DNA of 7,095 nt from Hermodarchaeum sp048885185 (GTDB taxonomy: Archaea; Asgardarchaeota; Hermodarchaeia; Hermodarchaeales; Hermodarchaeaceae): assembly GCA_048885185.1 (NCBI GenBank), contig JBHLQC010000081.1, positions 1-7,095 on the forward strand, read 5' to 3'. The notes beneath the pieces were generated by a model, which saw only the letters and a list, made by a program, of their open reading frames with translations, searched no databases and had not been told where the DNA came from. Below are positions 1 to 5,628 of the stretch, in pieces. Each line of letters begins with the position of its first letter. Within the stretch, counting starts at the first letter, position 1. The translations under genes and the position numbers were made by a program.

Positions 1-1020
1 CTCAAAGGCAGAATAATAGTCAAGAATGCCAAAGACTGATGCGCCAGCAAATACGAGAACTATGTCCTGTTCGGGAAGCATAAAAACACGAATCCCACCT
101 GTCCCACGCATAGAATATCCTGAAATTGTGGGATCAACCCACCACTGATATCCATAACCAACACCATTTGGTAAAAGAAAGTGTGCCTGGGTAGATTCAA
201 CCACCCATTCTGAGGGAACTAGTTGGAAAGGTCCCCAAGTACCATTATTCAAGTACAGAAACCCAACTTTGGCTAAATCCCGTAAATTCATAGTTAAATG
301 TCCAAATCCCATCGTATTCCCTTGTGGGTCTGCATTCCATTCATAATTGGAAATTCCCATTGGCCCAAAGAGCCGAATTTGAGCGTATTCCGCCAGGGGT
401 AGACCTGTTGTTTGTGTGATGATTGCTGATATGAGATGGGAACAACCGCCATCAAAATTCCAGACTTCTCCAGGTTCGTGGATCATAGGCAAATCGAGAA
501 TGTATTGTATCCAGTCATTTGGAAGTACAATTTGTTCAAGTTGGGATTCAAACCCAGAAGACATAGTGAGCAGATGCTGGATTGTCATAGCATCCTTGCG
601 CGGATCCGGATTCTCTATTGTTCGGTCAGGAAAGAAGTCTAGGACGGAAGCGTTGATATCCGTAACGTATCCCTCTGCTAGGGCAACACCAAGAGCTGTT
701 GCGGTAACACTTTTTGCAACTGAAACAACACTCCAGAGGTGATCTACGCTCACACCAGGATAGTACGCTTCGTAGATTAGATACCCGTTGCGGATTAGTA
801 AGAATCCTCCTAGAAGTGCTTCTGTATACATATAGTTCCAAAATTCGTTCAGTCGGGTTGAATTCATGCCTTGATCCTCAGGGTGTAATAATCGCCACCC
901 TATACTGGGCCAATAATCACGTCTTTGGATTGGCGACGAAGGTGTGCTAGTCACAGGTGAAAATGTAGATGCAAATATTATTGGAATTAATATCAGTACC
1001 CAACGTTTTGTCCTCAACAT
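1..1020 (-). CDS. Secreted class C beta-lactamase-fold serine hydrolase (partial, 3' end outside window)
   Basis: This frame is open from an ATG at 1020 to the left edge (340 codons, no stop), so the C-terminus is missing. The N-terminus looks like a signal peptide: basic LRTKR, then a hydrophobic WVLILIPIIFA core, then a Ser/Thr/Pro-rich stretch. The body matches the beta-lactamase/6-aminohexanoate-dimer hydrolase/esterase family: the SVAK tetrad (S100, K103) fits the SxxK nucleophile and base, followed by a LLTMSSGF segment (150-157), PGEVWNF (183-189), LRDLAKVG and YGYQWW (289-294). The usual Tyr of the YxN motif appears to be Phe189, and the C-terminal HGG/KTG-like motif reads GTGG (306-309). 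Known relatives cleave esters, amides or D-amino-acid peptides; the substrate here cannot be told. ATG 1065 is an alternative start in the same frame, but the start at 1020 gives a normal signal peptide, has GGTG 9 nt upstream, and sits downstream of a TATA-like box that overlaps ATG 1065. Confidence 0.88.
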   Translation of the reverse strand, partial: MLRTKRWVLILIPIIFASTFSPVTSTPSSPIQRRDYWPSIGWRLLHPEDQGMNSTRLNEFWNYMYTEALLGGFLLIRNGYLIYEAYYPGVSVDHLWSVVSVAKSVTATALGVALAEGYVTDINASVLDFFPDRTIENPDPRKDAMTIQHLLTMSSGFESQLEQIVLPNDWIQYILDLPMIHEPGEVWNFDGGCSHLISAIITQTTGLPLAEYAQIRLFGPMGISNYEWNADPQGNTMGFGHLTMNLRDLAKVGFLYLNNGTWGPFQLVPSEWVVESTQAHFLLPNGVGYGYQWWVDPTISGYSMRGTGGIRVFMLPEQDIVLVFAGASVFGILDYYSAFE

Positions 1021-1062
1021 TTTAAGCAGCACCATTAGGGTTGACCAATGAAGATTTTTTCT

Positions 1063-1073
1063 CATATTTTTAT
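1063..1073 (-). promoter_or_regulatory. TATA-like box upstream of the serine hydrolase
   Basis: The minus strand reads ATAAAAATATG here, an A-T-rich block resembling an archaeal TATA box. An initiation site about 26 nt downstream would fall near 1042, leaving a short leader before the ATG at 1020. This is a pattern match by eye only. Confidence 0.35.
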
Positions 1074-1128
1074 GAACGGGAACCGGTAGGTACGATTTTC
1101 AACAAGAAGGGAGTACTATTTTCAGAAA

Positions 1129-1707
1129 TTAGGAACTTGTGAATTCTGTTTTTAACAAGCCATAATAAATAAGACCATAACGAATTCCATGCTCGATTCG
1201 TGCTTCGCGTAAATGTCCCTCGTTTTTAAATCCAAGTCGTTCAGCGAGTTTGATACTCGGATGGTTAGTATCACGAGTTATAACAATTACTTTATGTGCT
1301 CCCAAGTCATGGAAGAGAAATTCCAAGGAACGCTGTGCGGCTTCCGTCGCAAAGCCTTTTCCAAGGTATCCCTGACCTAAGAACCAGCCAAGCTCAAAGG
1401 AGGGGACATTCCATTTGTTGGGTTCAATCCAGATCTCACCAATGTAAATATTGGTCTTTTTTTCCCAGATACCTAACACGAAACGTTTTCGGGAGTCCCA
1501 CTCATCTGCATGTTTTTGAACCTTAGTTACTGCTTCTTCAATTGTTTTAATTATAGCAACTTCTTCGACATTAGGAAAGAGAAATTCTCGGTTATTGTTG
1601 CGTTCTAAGAGTGCAAAAAGCGCTTTACCATCTTCATTCGAGTATTTTCTTATCAGTAGACGTTGACTCTCCAGTTTTTCAGGAATACTTGACAATATCT
1701 CAGGCAT
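1129..1707 (-). CDS. GNAT family N-acetyltransferase, RimJ/RimL-like
   Basis: This 192-residue protein is a single GNAT (acetyltransferase_3) domain, predicted to move an acetyl group from acetyl-CoA to an amine, probably a protein N-terminus or small molecule. The family opening is KLESQRLLIRKYSNED (11-26). The acetyl-CoA pyrophosphate loop is GYLGKGFATEA (113-123). The C-terminal signature is D-T-N-x-x-S (146-151), ERLGF (156-160) and EGHLRE (163-168), as in RimJ/RimL and spore-type relatives. Length is normal for a single-domain member. The frame can begin at a GTG at 1716, but that codon lies inside GGTGGAG; I prefer ATG 1707, which has GGTG six bases upstream. It starts 21 bp after the VOC gene ends and is probably co-transcribed with it. 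The acceptor substrate is unknown. Confidence 0.9.
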   Translation of the reverse strand: MPEILSSIPEKLESQRLLIRKYSNEDGKALFALLERNNNREFLFPNVEEVAIIKTIEEAVTKVQKHADEWDSRKRFVLGIWEKKTNIYIGEIWIEPNKWNVPSFELGWFLGQGYLGKGFATEAAQRSLEFLFHDLGAHKVIVITRDTNHPSIKLAERLGFKNEGHLREARIEHGIRYGLIYYGLLKTEFTSS

Positions 1708-1713
1708 CAGCTC

Positions 1714-1717
1714 CACC
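1714..1717 (-). promoter_or_regulatory. Shine-Dalgarno (GGTG) deciding the GNAT start
   Basis: GGTG on the minus strand lies six bases upstream of ATG 1707 and overlaps the competing GTG codon at 1716. This favours the shorter 192-residue product. Confidence 0.5.
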
Positions 1718-1728
1718 GATTTGGATGA

Positions 1729-2100
1729 TTAGGTTGCTGACCTATCGTATTGCATCATTCCCATGAGATTTCCTTCGGTATCCTTGAAATACTGATAATA
1801 GCCAACCTTTGGTATCGTGATTTTTTCCCCGACAAGCTTCCCTCCATTCGTTTTCACCAATGAAGCATATTTATCCACATTGTCGACGCCAATGACATTC
1901 ACTGTGACTCCTTCAGGAAAGTCCTCTCGCTTAGCAAAGGAGCCGTTTATTCCAGGGTCAGAATCGTCACCAGTCATTAGAAACCAATGATCAACCGGAC
2001 CCTTCCATTTTTCTACCTTCCATCCAAACACGGTCTTGTAGAACTTTGTAATCCGTTCTACATCATCTGCAGGAATTTCGAAATCAATCACTCGCGGCAT
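1729..2100 (-). CDS. VOC family protein (glyoxalase/bleomycin-resistance-like)
   Basis: This 123-residue protein has the vicinal-oxygen-chelate fold pattern of two beta-alpha-beta-beta-beta units. The first is VIDFEIPADDVERITKFY (4-21) followed by VFGWKVEKW (24-32); DPGINGSF (48-55) is a family hallmark; the second unit begins VTVNVIGVDN (65-74) and ends with KDTEGNLMGMMQYD (106-119). It resembles the short COG3324-type proteins, which are usually metal-binding lyase-like or of unknown substrate. The first-strand position that is commonly His in this group is Asp6 here, so metal binding may differ. A GTG three codons upstream (2109) is a possible alternative start; ATG 2100 fits the family N-terminus better. 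A CTTTAAGA TATA-like box at 2133-2140 suggests its own promoter, and the downstream GNAT gene probably shares the transcript. Substrate unknown. Confidence 0.88.
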   Translation of the reverse strand: MPRVIDFEIPADDVERITKFYKTVFGWKVEKWKGPVDHWFLMTGDDSDPGINGSFAKREDFPEGVTVNVIGVDNVDKYASLVKTNGGKLVGEKITIPKVGYYQYFKDTEGNLMGMMQYDRSAT

Positions 2101-2132
2101 AGAAACCACATCAATCGATCTTCTGGTTTCTC

Positions 2133-2140
2133 TCTTAAAG
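2133..2140 (-). promoter_or_regulatory. TATA-like box upstream of the VOC gene
   Basis: The minus strand reads CTTTAAGA, close to an archaeal TATA box. Initiation about 26 nt downstream would fall near 2111, just before the ATG at 2100. An ACCGGT-containing element lies about 11 nt further upstream. Confidence 0.35.
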
Positions 2141-2179
2141 CCGGGAATTTGTATCTACCGGTTCCGGTCACTGAGATAC

Positions 2180-2974
2180 TCATTTGCGTTGTGGAATTTT
2201 CCCTACGGACGAAATGTAGACAGTAAATTCATCTTTGCCATCAACACCGATGAAAGCATCCACAGATTTCTGATCATAAGCCCCGATAGCACATGTTCCC
2301 GCTCCAATAGCTTCACAGGCCAAATAGAGGTTTTGACAAATGTGCCCAGCTTCAATTGCCGCGGCTTTGTGCGCAACAATGCTATAGCGCCATTCAATTC
2401 GATACGGAATGAGCGCCCAAATAAAGACGATTGCCCCGCGCCCTGCGAAGGTTTGACCCCCACAGATTTCAGTCATTCGATCAGGAAAATCAGGTTCTCC
2501 GGGCTTCACACAGTAGAGTTTGTGTTCAATAGCCAGATAACGATAAATCCCGGGTTGAAGCCCATCGACACGATTCACCAGAAGATAGGTTTCATAGGGG
2601 TGTCGTGAGCCACCAGAAGGTACGGTACGTTTTGTGGTCTCGACTTTACCATGACGATGATCCACTTTGATTTCCCGAATACCCTGCGTGACCCATAATA
2701 AGAAGGACAATTCTTCAATCGTAAGGGATTCTTTTGTGAACCCTCGATGGCTTTTACGTCGGTTGATGGCATCAAGTAACGGGATTTGACCAATGGTGAA
2801 GTCTTTGGGTGCCACCAAGTCGATGAGCTCTACATCCTTGGGATAATCTTTCTGATACGGCGGAGGAGGAATTTTCTTCATTTGATCTGGAAGGAGTTCA
2901 GGATGTTTCTCTTCTAATTTCACAAGTTTCTTATGTTTTGCAGCCTTGAGGAAGGTCCGACCTTTTTCTATCAC
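2180..2974 (-). CDS. SagB/ThcOx family FMN-dependent dehydrogenase (nitroreductase fold)
   Basis: This 264-residue cytoplasmic protein belongs to the SagB-type branch of the nitroreductase superfamily, FMN enzymes of which some oxidise thiazolines/oxazolines during azole peptide maturation. Family landmarks appear in order: RRKSHRGF (72-79, flavin phosphate contact), LTIEELSFLLWVTQG (84-98), RTVPSGGSRHPYETYLLV (116-133), LQPGIYRY (139-146), GGQTF (172-176), WRYSIVAHKAAAIEAGHICQN (195-215), LACEAIGAGTCAIGAYD (218-234) and the C-terminal GKDEFTVYISSVGK. The first 60 residues are Lys/Pro-rich and precede the domain. The longest frame begins at a GTG at 2983, but AGGTGAT at 2979-2985 lies over that codon and 4 nt before a second GTG at 2974, which I take as the start. 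There is no YcaO cyclodehydratase, ocin-ThiF or precursor peptide beside it, so azole synthesis is not supported; a stand-alone oxidoreductase is as likely. Confidence 0.92.
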   Translation of the reverse strand: MIEKGRTFLKAAKHKKLVKLEEKHPELLPDQMKKIPPPPYQKDYPKDVELIDLVAPKDFTIGQIPLLDAINRRKSHRGFTKESLTIEELSFLLWVTQGIREIKVDHRHGKVETTKRTVPSGGSRHPYETYLLVNRVDGLQPGIYRYLAIEHKLYCVKPGEPDFPDRMTEICGGQTFAGRGAIVFIWALIPYRIEWRYSIVAHKAAAIEAGHICQNLYLACEAIGAGTCAIGAYDQKSVDAFIGVDGKDEFTVYISSVGKIPQRK

Positions 2975-2978
2975 TAAT

Positions 2979-2985
2979 ATCACCT
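2979..2985 (-). promoter_or_regulatory. Strong Shine-Dalgarno (AGGTGAT) for the SagB-like gene
   Basis: The minus strand reads AGGTGAT followed by 4 nt and GTG 2974. GGTGAT is fully complementary to the conserved 3' end of archaeal 16S rRNA (AUCACC). It overlaps the upstream GTG codon at 2983 and so fixes the start at 2974. Confidence 0.7.
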
Positions 2986-3046
2986 AGAACAAAGAGCATT
3001 TTCAAAGAGGACGAATAGATGCCAACCAGTTTTGTTGACTCATTAA

Positions 3047-3066
3047 TCTTCCTTATAGAGGGAAGA
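3047..3066. promoter_or_regulatory. Candidate promoter with inverted repeat upstream of the SagB-like gene
   Basis: TCTTCC (3047-3052) and GGAAGA (3061-3066) form a 6-bp inverted repeat around an 8-nt spacer. The spacer contains CTATAA on the minus strand (3053-3058), a TATA-like box. A start site near 3030 would give a leader of about 55 nt before GTG 2974. Arms this short can arise by chance. Confidence 0.3.
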
Positions 3067-3096
3067 AATGCTGATGAAGGTAACTGAATAGTTCGA

Positions 3097-4056
3097 TTAA
3101 TTTCCTCTTTTCACTCTGATGAATACGAAAAGGGCTCCAATTACTGCGATAAACCCGAAGACTCCAGCCACAATAATTGGTAAATTCACTATCACTGGAG
3201 GAACATCCGGTGAGGCTTCAACAAGCCAACATGACACTTTTCGCACCAAATCCCATTCAGAATCAGTATCATTCAGTCTATCACGGAACACCGCCCCATC
3301 CCTATCACTACCTTCTTCAAACTCCGGATGTGGCGTACACAAACAAACAGTTCCCGCTCCAAAATGAAATACAATCATACCAGACCCGCCATTATCCGGA
3401 TATGATAAGATTGGGATAGCATCGGCGACACCAGCGCCAACGAAGGCCGCTGAACCTGAGCAGAAGAGGCGATACGATTCGGGTTCATCTGAGAGGTCAG
3501 GACCTGTCGAGGCGCGGTTTACTGTCATTTCCATGAGATACTGAGGTCCAGTATGCGTATCCATACATTGGGGCATCCAAGCGGTAATGTAGTCCAATTC
3601 TGCGTCAATAAGGGCTAGATTCTGTATCACAAACTCGGTGCCACGACAAACACTAAACAACGATCCACCTGCAGCAAGATATTGGCGTATTTGTTGAATC
3701 CCTGCCTGAGTTACATCCCAAATATAGTGATTGGGTCCCCATGCAGGAAAGGCGAGAAGATCATAATTTGTTAACGCCCCTGCGATGATATCAGCCCCTT
3801 CGACGAGTTCTACAGTAGCGTTCATCCAAGTATACATATTCCACATTGCATTGAAACTTGGATTATCATTGACGATGCTACTCTGATATTCCTCAATGCC
3901 ATATACCGCGACATTAACACCCTCTAAATCAGTGGGTGGTTGGGCCACAACTGTTCTTGGTAGCACAGAAAATAGGGAACCAAAAAACAAAGTCATAACG
4001 ATGAGAAGGACATAAACGGAATGTTGTTTCCGTCTCCAAGAAAGCCACCAGGACAA
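3097..4056 (-). CDS. Membrane-anchored secreted class I glutamine-amidotransferase-like (BPL_N/ThuA-like) protein
   Basis: This 319-residue protein has a signal peptide (residues 1-39: WRRK, a hydrophobic core, then VVA before QPP), an extracytoplasmic domain (about 44-280) and one C-terminal helix (about 288-314) ending in the basic tail RVKRGN. Most of it should therefore lie outside the cell. The domain reads like a class I glutamine-amidotransferase/BPL_N fold: VNVAVYG first strand, NYDLLAFPAWG (97-107), GIQQIRQYLAAGGSLFSVCRG (119-139) with Cys137 at the nucleophile elbow, and CTPHPEF (240-246) giving a His243/Glu245 pair as in PdxT and BPL_N proteins. No ligase or synthetase domain follows, so ammonia transfer is not implied; hydrolase, peptidase-like or binding roles are possible. 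The start is TTG 4056: GGTGAG lies 5 nt upstream and an in-frame TGA stands three codons before it. A gene head-to-head on the plus strand shares the upstream region. Confidence 0.8.
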   Translation of the reverse strand: MSWWLSWRRKQHSVYVLLIVMTLFFGSLFSVLPRTVVAQPPTDLEGVNVAVYGIEEYQSSIVNDNPSFNAMWNMYTWMNATVELVEGADIIAGALTNYDLLAFPAWGPNHYIWDVTQAGIQQIRQYLAAGGSLFSVCRGTEFVIQNLALIDAELDYITAWMPQCMDTHTGPQYLMEMTVNRASTGPDLSDEPESYRLFCSGSAAFVGAGVADAIPILSYPDNGGSGMIVFHFGAGTVCLCTPHPEFEEGSDRDGAVFRDRLNDTDSEWDLVRKVSCWLVEASPDVPPVIVNLPIIVAGVFGFIAVIGALFVFIRVKRGN

Positions 4057-4061
4057 GACAA

Positions 4062-4067
4062 CTCACC
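4062..4067 (-). promoter_or_regulatory. Shine-Dalgarno (GGTGAG) supporting a TTG start
   Basis: The minus strand reads GGTGAG, then 5 nt, then TTG 4056. With the in-frame stop just upstream, this identifies the rare TTG as the start; the next in-frame ATG lies inside the signal-peptide hydrophobic core. Confidence 0.65.
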
Positions 4068-4103
4068 ACGATGAGAAAGGTAGTCCTTTGCTAGTTTGAT
4101 GTC

Positions 4104-4114
4104 CCTTTTATTTA
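4104..4114. promoter_or_regulatory. Divergent TATA-like region between the surface protein and GNAT genes
   Basis: CCTTTTATTTA is A-T rich in both directions. On the minus strand (TAAATAAAAGG) a start site near 4083 would leave about 27 nt including the GGTGAG ribosome site. On the plus strand a start near 4136 would sit just before a GTG at 4140. One box may serve both genes, or two boxes may overlap. The rest of 4057-4262 holds no other clear element. Confidence 0.35.
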
Positions 4115-4262
4115 CATGGAAACCGGAAAATGAGGAAAAGTGCGGCTAACACTCGTAACTGAGTGGTTTTTCGAACTGACAAAGTCAGAAATCTTCAACA
4201 AGACACTACGCATGGTCGGGGTTTTAAGCTGGAGAAGGTTAGAAGCCTGTGAGTTGGCTGAA

Positions 4263-4787
4263 ATGAAATACAGACAAATGCACAAAGATGAGTTAAAACT
4301 AGTAGCAGAACTCGATCGTCGCGAAGTCATCGAACACATCTACTATTTTCGCAATGGCAAGTTAGAACTCGAAAAAGAACACTGGGACGTCCCTGAATGG
4401 TCAACTGAGCAGAAACAAGAATACCACCAACGATTACAGGACATCTACCAACGGGGTGGCACTGTTATTGGTGCCTTCGAAGGTTCAAAAATTGCAGGAA
4501 TTATTGCCCTCGACCATGAATTCTTTGGGAGTAACAGGGATCGCCTCAATCTTGCTGCTCTCTGGGTCAGTCAACCATTTCGAGATAGAGGTATAGGTCG
4601 ATACCTAGTTGAATTGGTCAAAGAGAAAGCAAAAGCGCTGGGAGCAAAAAGTCTCTATGTTTCCGCTACTCCTTCAAAGAAGACTGTAGAGTTCTATTTG
4701 AGTTGTGGATTCCAACTAGCGAAGGAAATTGATTCGAAATTGTTCGAATTGGAGCCAGAAGATATTCACATGGAATTAAGATTTTGA
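4263..4787 (+). CDS. GNAT family N-acetyltransferase
   Basis: This protein of 174 residues is a single GNAT domain. It begins with MKYRQMHKDELKLVAELDR (1-19), has an acidic/aromatic segment (EVIEHIYYF, 21-29), the strands TVIGAFEGSKIAGIIAL (67-83), and the acetyl-CoA loop R107-x-x-G110-x-G112 in WVSQPFRDRGIGRYL. It ends with LYVSATPSKKTVEFYLSCGF (131-150) and LFELEPEDIHMEL (160-172), a tail I associate with a small bacterial/archaeal GNAT subfamily of unknown substrate. The open frame extends upstream to a GTG at 4140 (215 residues), with an ATG at 4212 too. I start at 4263 because the conserved domain begins there; the extra 41 residues look unlike a GNAT N-terminus. Initiation at 4140, close to the predicted transcript start, cannot be excluded. 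It shares no close similarity with the GNAT at 1129-1707. Confidence 0.87.
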   Translation: MKYRQMHKDELKLVAELDRREVIEHIYYFRNGKLELEKEHWDVPEWSTEQKQEYHQRLQDIYQRGGTVIGAFEGSKIAGIIALDHEFFGSNRDRLNLAALWVSQPFRDRGIGRYLVELVKEKAKALGAKSLYVSATPSKKTVEFYLSCGFQLAKEIDSKLFELEPEDIHMELRF

Positions 4788-4800
4788 TTCTTCTTTCTTA
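4788..4800 (+). terminator. Candidate T-rich transcription terminator
   Basis: A pyrimidine run (TTCTTCTTTCTTA) begins directly after the GNAT stop codon. Archaeal termination commonly occurs at T-rich tracts without a hairpin. The run is interrupted by C, so this is weak. Confidence 0.25.
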
Positions 4801-4816
4801 ATTGTGCTAATGTCTT

Positions 4817-4839
4817 GAACACTGTGTTCTAAACTTTAG
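4817..4839. repeat. Two abutting palindromes upstream of the methyltransferase gene
   Basis: GAACACTGTGTTC (4817-4829) is a perfect 6+1+6 palindrome. CTAAACTTTAG (4829-4839) is a perfect 5+1+5 palindrome sharing its first base. They lie 35-57 nt before the TTG start at 4874, a reasonable place for a transcription-factor operator overlapping the promoter. No regulator gene is adjacent. Confidence 0.5.
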
Positions 4840-4860
4840 GATTATAGGTTCGTGTTGTTA

Positions 4861-4866
4861 AAGGAG
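4861..4866 (+). promoter_or_regulatory. Shine-Dalgarno (AAGGAG) of the methyltransferase gene
   Basis: AAGGAG stands 7 nt before TTG 4874. A second, weaker site GAAGGA (4876-4881) stands 7 nt before the in-frame ATG 4889, so two starts five codons apart are both plausible. Confidence 0.5.
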
Positions 4867-4873
4867 CATTAGT

Positions 4874-5551
4874 TTGAAGGAATGTAAAATGTCATTTCTA
4901 AATAAGATTAAAACTGGCCTCTTGAATGCTAGTGGTTACCTCGTTCTCCTCTTGCAACAAATTCCTCCACTTGGTGTATATCCTGCGTTAATGACGTTGC
5001 CAGTGTTTCTTTACCTGCTTGCTTTGGCATCACAATTTCCTTGGAGTATTCCGAACGCAATTGTCGAAGGGATCCAAATGAGTATTCTCTTGTTCCCTCT
5101 TGAAACCATTGTCACTCTTGCAGGGTTCGTGCTTGTAATTTACTCGATTGTCTACTTGCTCAGACACCGAAAGGAAGGCCTCGTCACCACTGGTCCATAC
5201 CGATTTATTCGCCACCCTCAATACGCGGGTTTTATTCTTCTCACTCTTGGCTTAACTGCACTTAGTTATAATGTTCTCAAGATCACGTTTGGTATGGGCT
5301 GGCTAACGCCAGAGGCCACACTGGCATTATGGTTTGGGCAACTTGCAATTTATATCGCCCTCGCCTTCATCGAAGAATCCCACCTTGCTAAAACCTTTGG
5401 TGCCGACTATGCGACGTACAAGGAAAACACCGCTTTTCTGCTCCCCCTAAAAAGTCTGGGCTACTTTGAGATTCCCCTCTCCATAATATGTCTTGTAGGA
5501 ATTCTTTTTGGCCTTATTATCCTTGGAGCCCCATCAATCTTCGCCATTTAA
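4874..5551 (+). CDS. Isoprenylcysteine carboxyl methyltransferase-like (ICMT/PEMT) integral membrane methyltransferase
   Basis: This 225-residue membrane protein has about five hydrophobic segments (roughly 22-55, 70-96, 117-136, 146-166 and 200-218). It carries the hallmark of the ICMT/phospholipid methyltransferase superfamily: GLVTTGPYRFIRHPQYAGF (102-120, with RHPxY at 113-117), then EE (167-168), FGADYATYKENTAFLLP (175-191). These motifs form the S-adenosylmethionine site in the family. Relatives methylate the carboxyl of prenylcysteine, phospholipid head groups or other membrane-bound substrates; the substrate here cannot be told. Length is typical of prokaryotic members. The last hydrophobic segment lies after the motif block and is an extra C-terminal helix. 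The start is TTG 4874 (AAGGAG 7 nt upstream) or ATG 4889. Two palindromes upstream suggest regulated expression. It follows the GNAT gene by 86 bp and is probably a separate unit. Confidence 0.88.
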   Translation: MKECKMSFLNKIKTGLLNASGYLVLLLQQIPPLGVYPALMTLPVFLYLLALASQFPWSIPNAIVEGIQMSILLFPLETIVTLAGFVLVIYSIVYLLRHRKEGLVTTGPYRFIRHPQYAGFILLTLGLTALSYNVLKITFGMGWLTPEATLALWFGQLAIYIALAFIEESHLAKTFGADYATYKENTAFLLPLKSLGYFEIPLSIICLVGILFGLIILGAPSIFAI

Positions 5552-5628
5552 CGAGAACCAGACATCCAAAAATAGAGACCCATTCAACATCAGAACTGCT
5601 AATGATAGTCAAAATTCCAGTGTACAGA

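Noticed and set aside
416..950. Several open frames on both strands between 416 and 950
   Set aside because: They lie in other frames over the serine hydrolase, whose own frame is open without interruption and carries family motifs.
1127..1138. 12-nt repeat AATTAGGAACTT also at 5641-5652
   Set aside because: One or two exact 12-mer repeats are expected by chance in 7 kb, and both copies lie at gene 3' ends with no other shared flanks.
1296..1526. 76-codon plus-strand frame inside the GNAT gene
   Set aside because: It is antisense to a well-supported acetyltransferase and has no recognisable features.
2189..2793. Plus- and minus-strand frames of 72-139 codons inside the SagB-like gene
   Set aside because: They are out-of-frame shadows; the SagB-like frame contains all the family motifs.
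3119..3419. 80-82 codon plus-strand frames
   Set aside because: They are antisense to the surface amidotransferase-like protein and composed of low-plausibility sequence.
4140..4787. Long (215-residue) version of the second GNAT as the primary call
   Set aside because: The conserved domain begins at the ATG at 4263, so the shorter form was preferred; the longer form is kept as a noted alternative.
5552..5628. Possible terminator in the convergent gap
   Set aside because: No strong hairpin or long T tract is visible on either strand.
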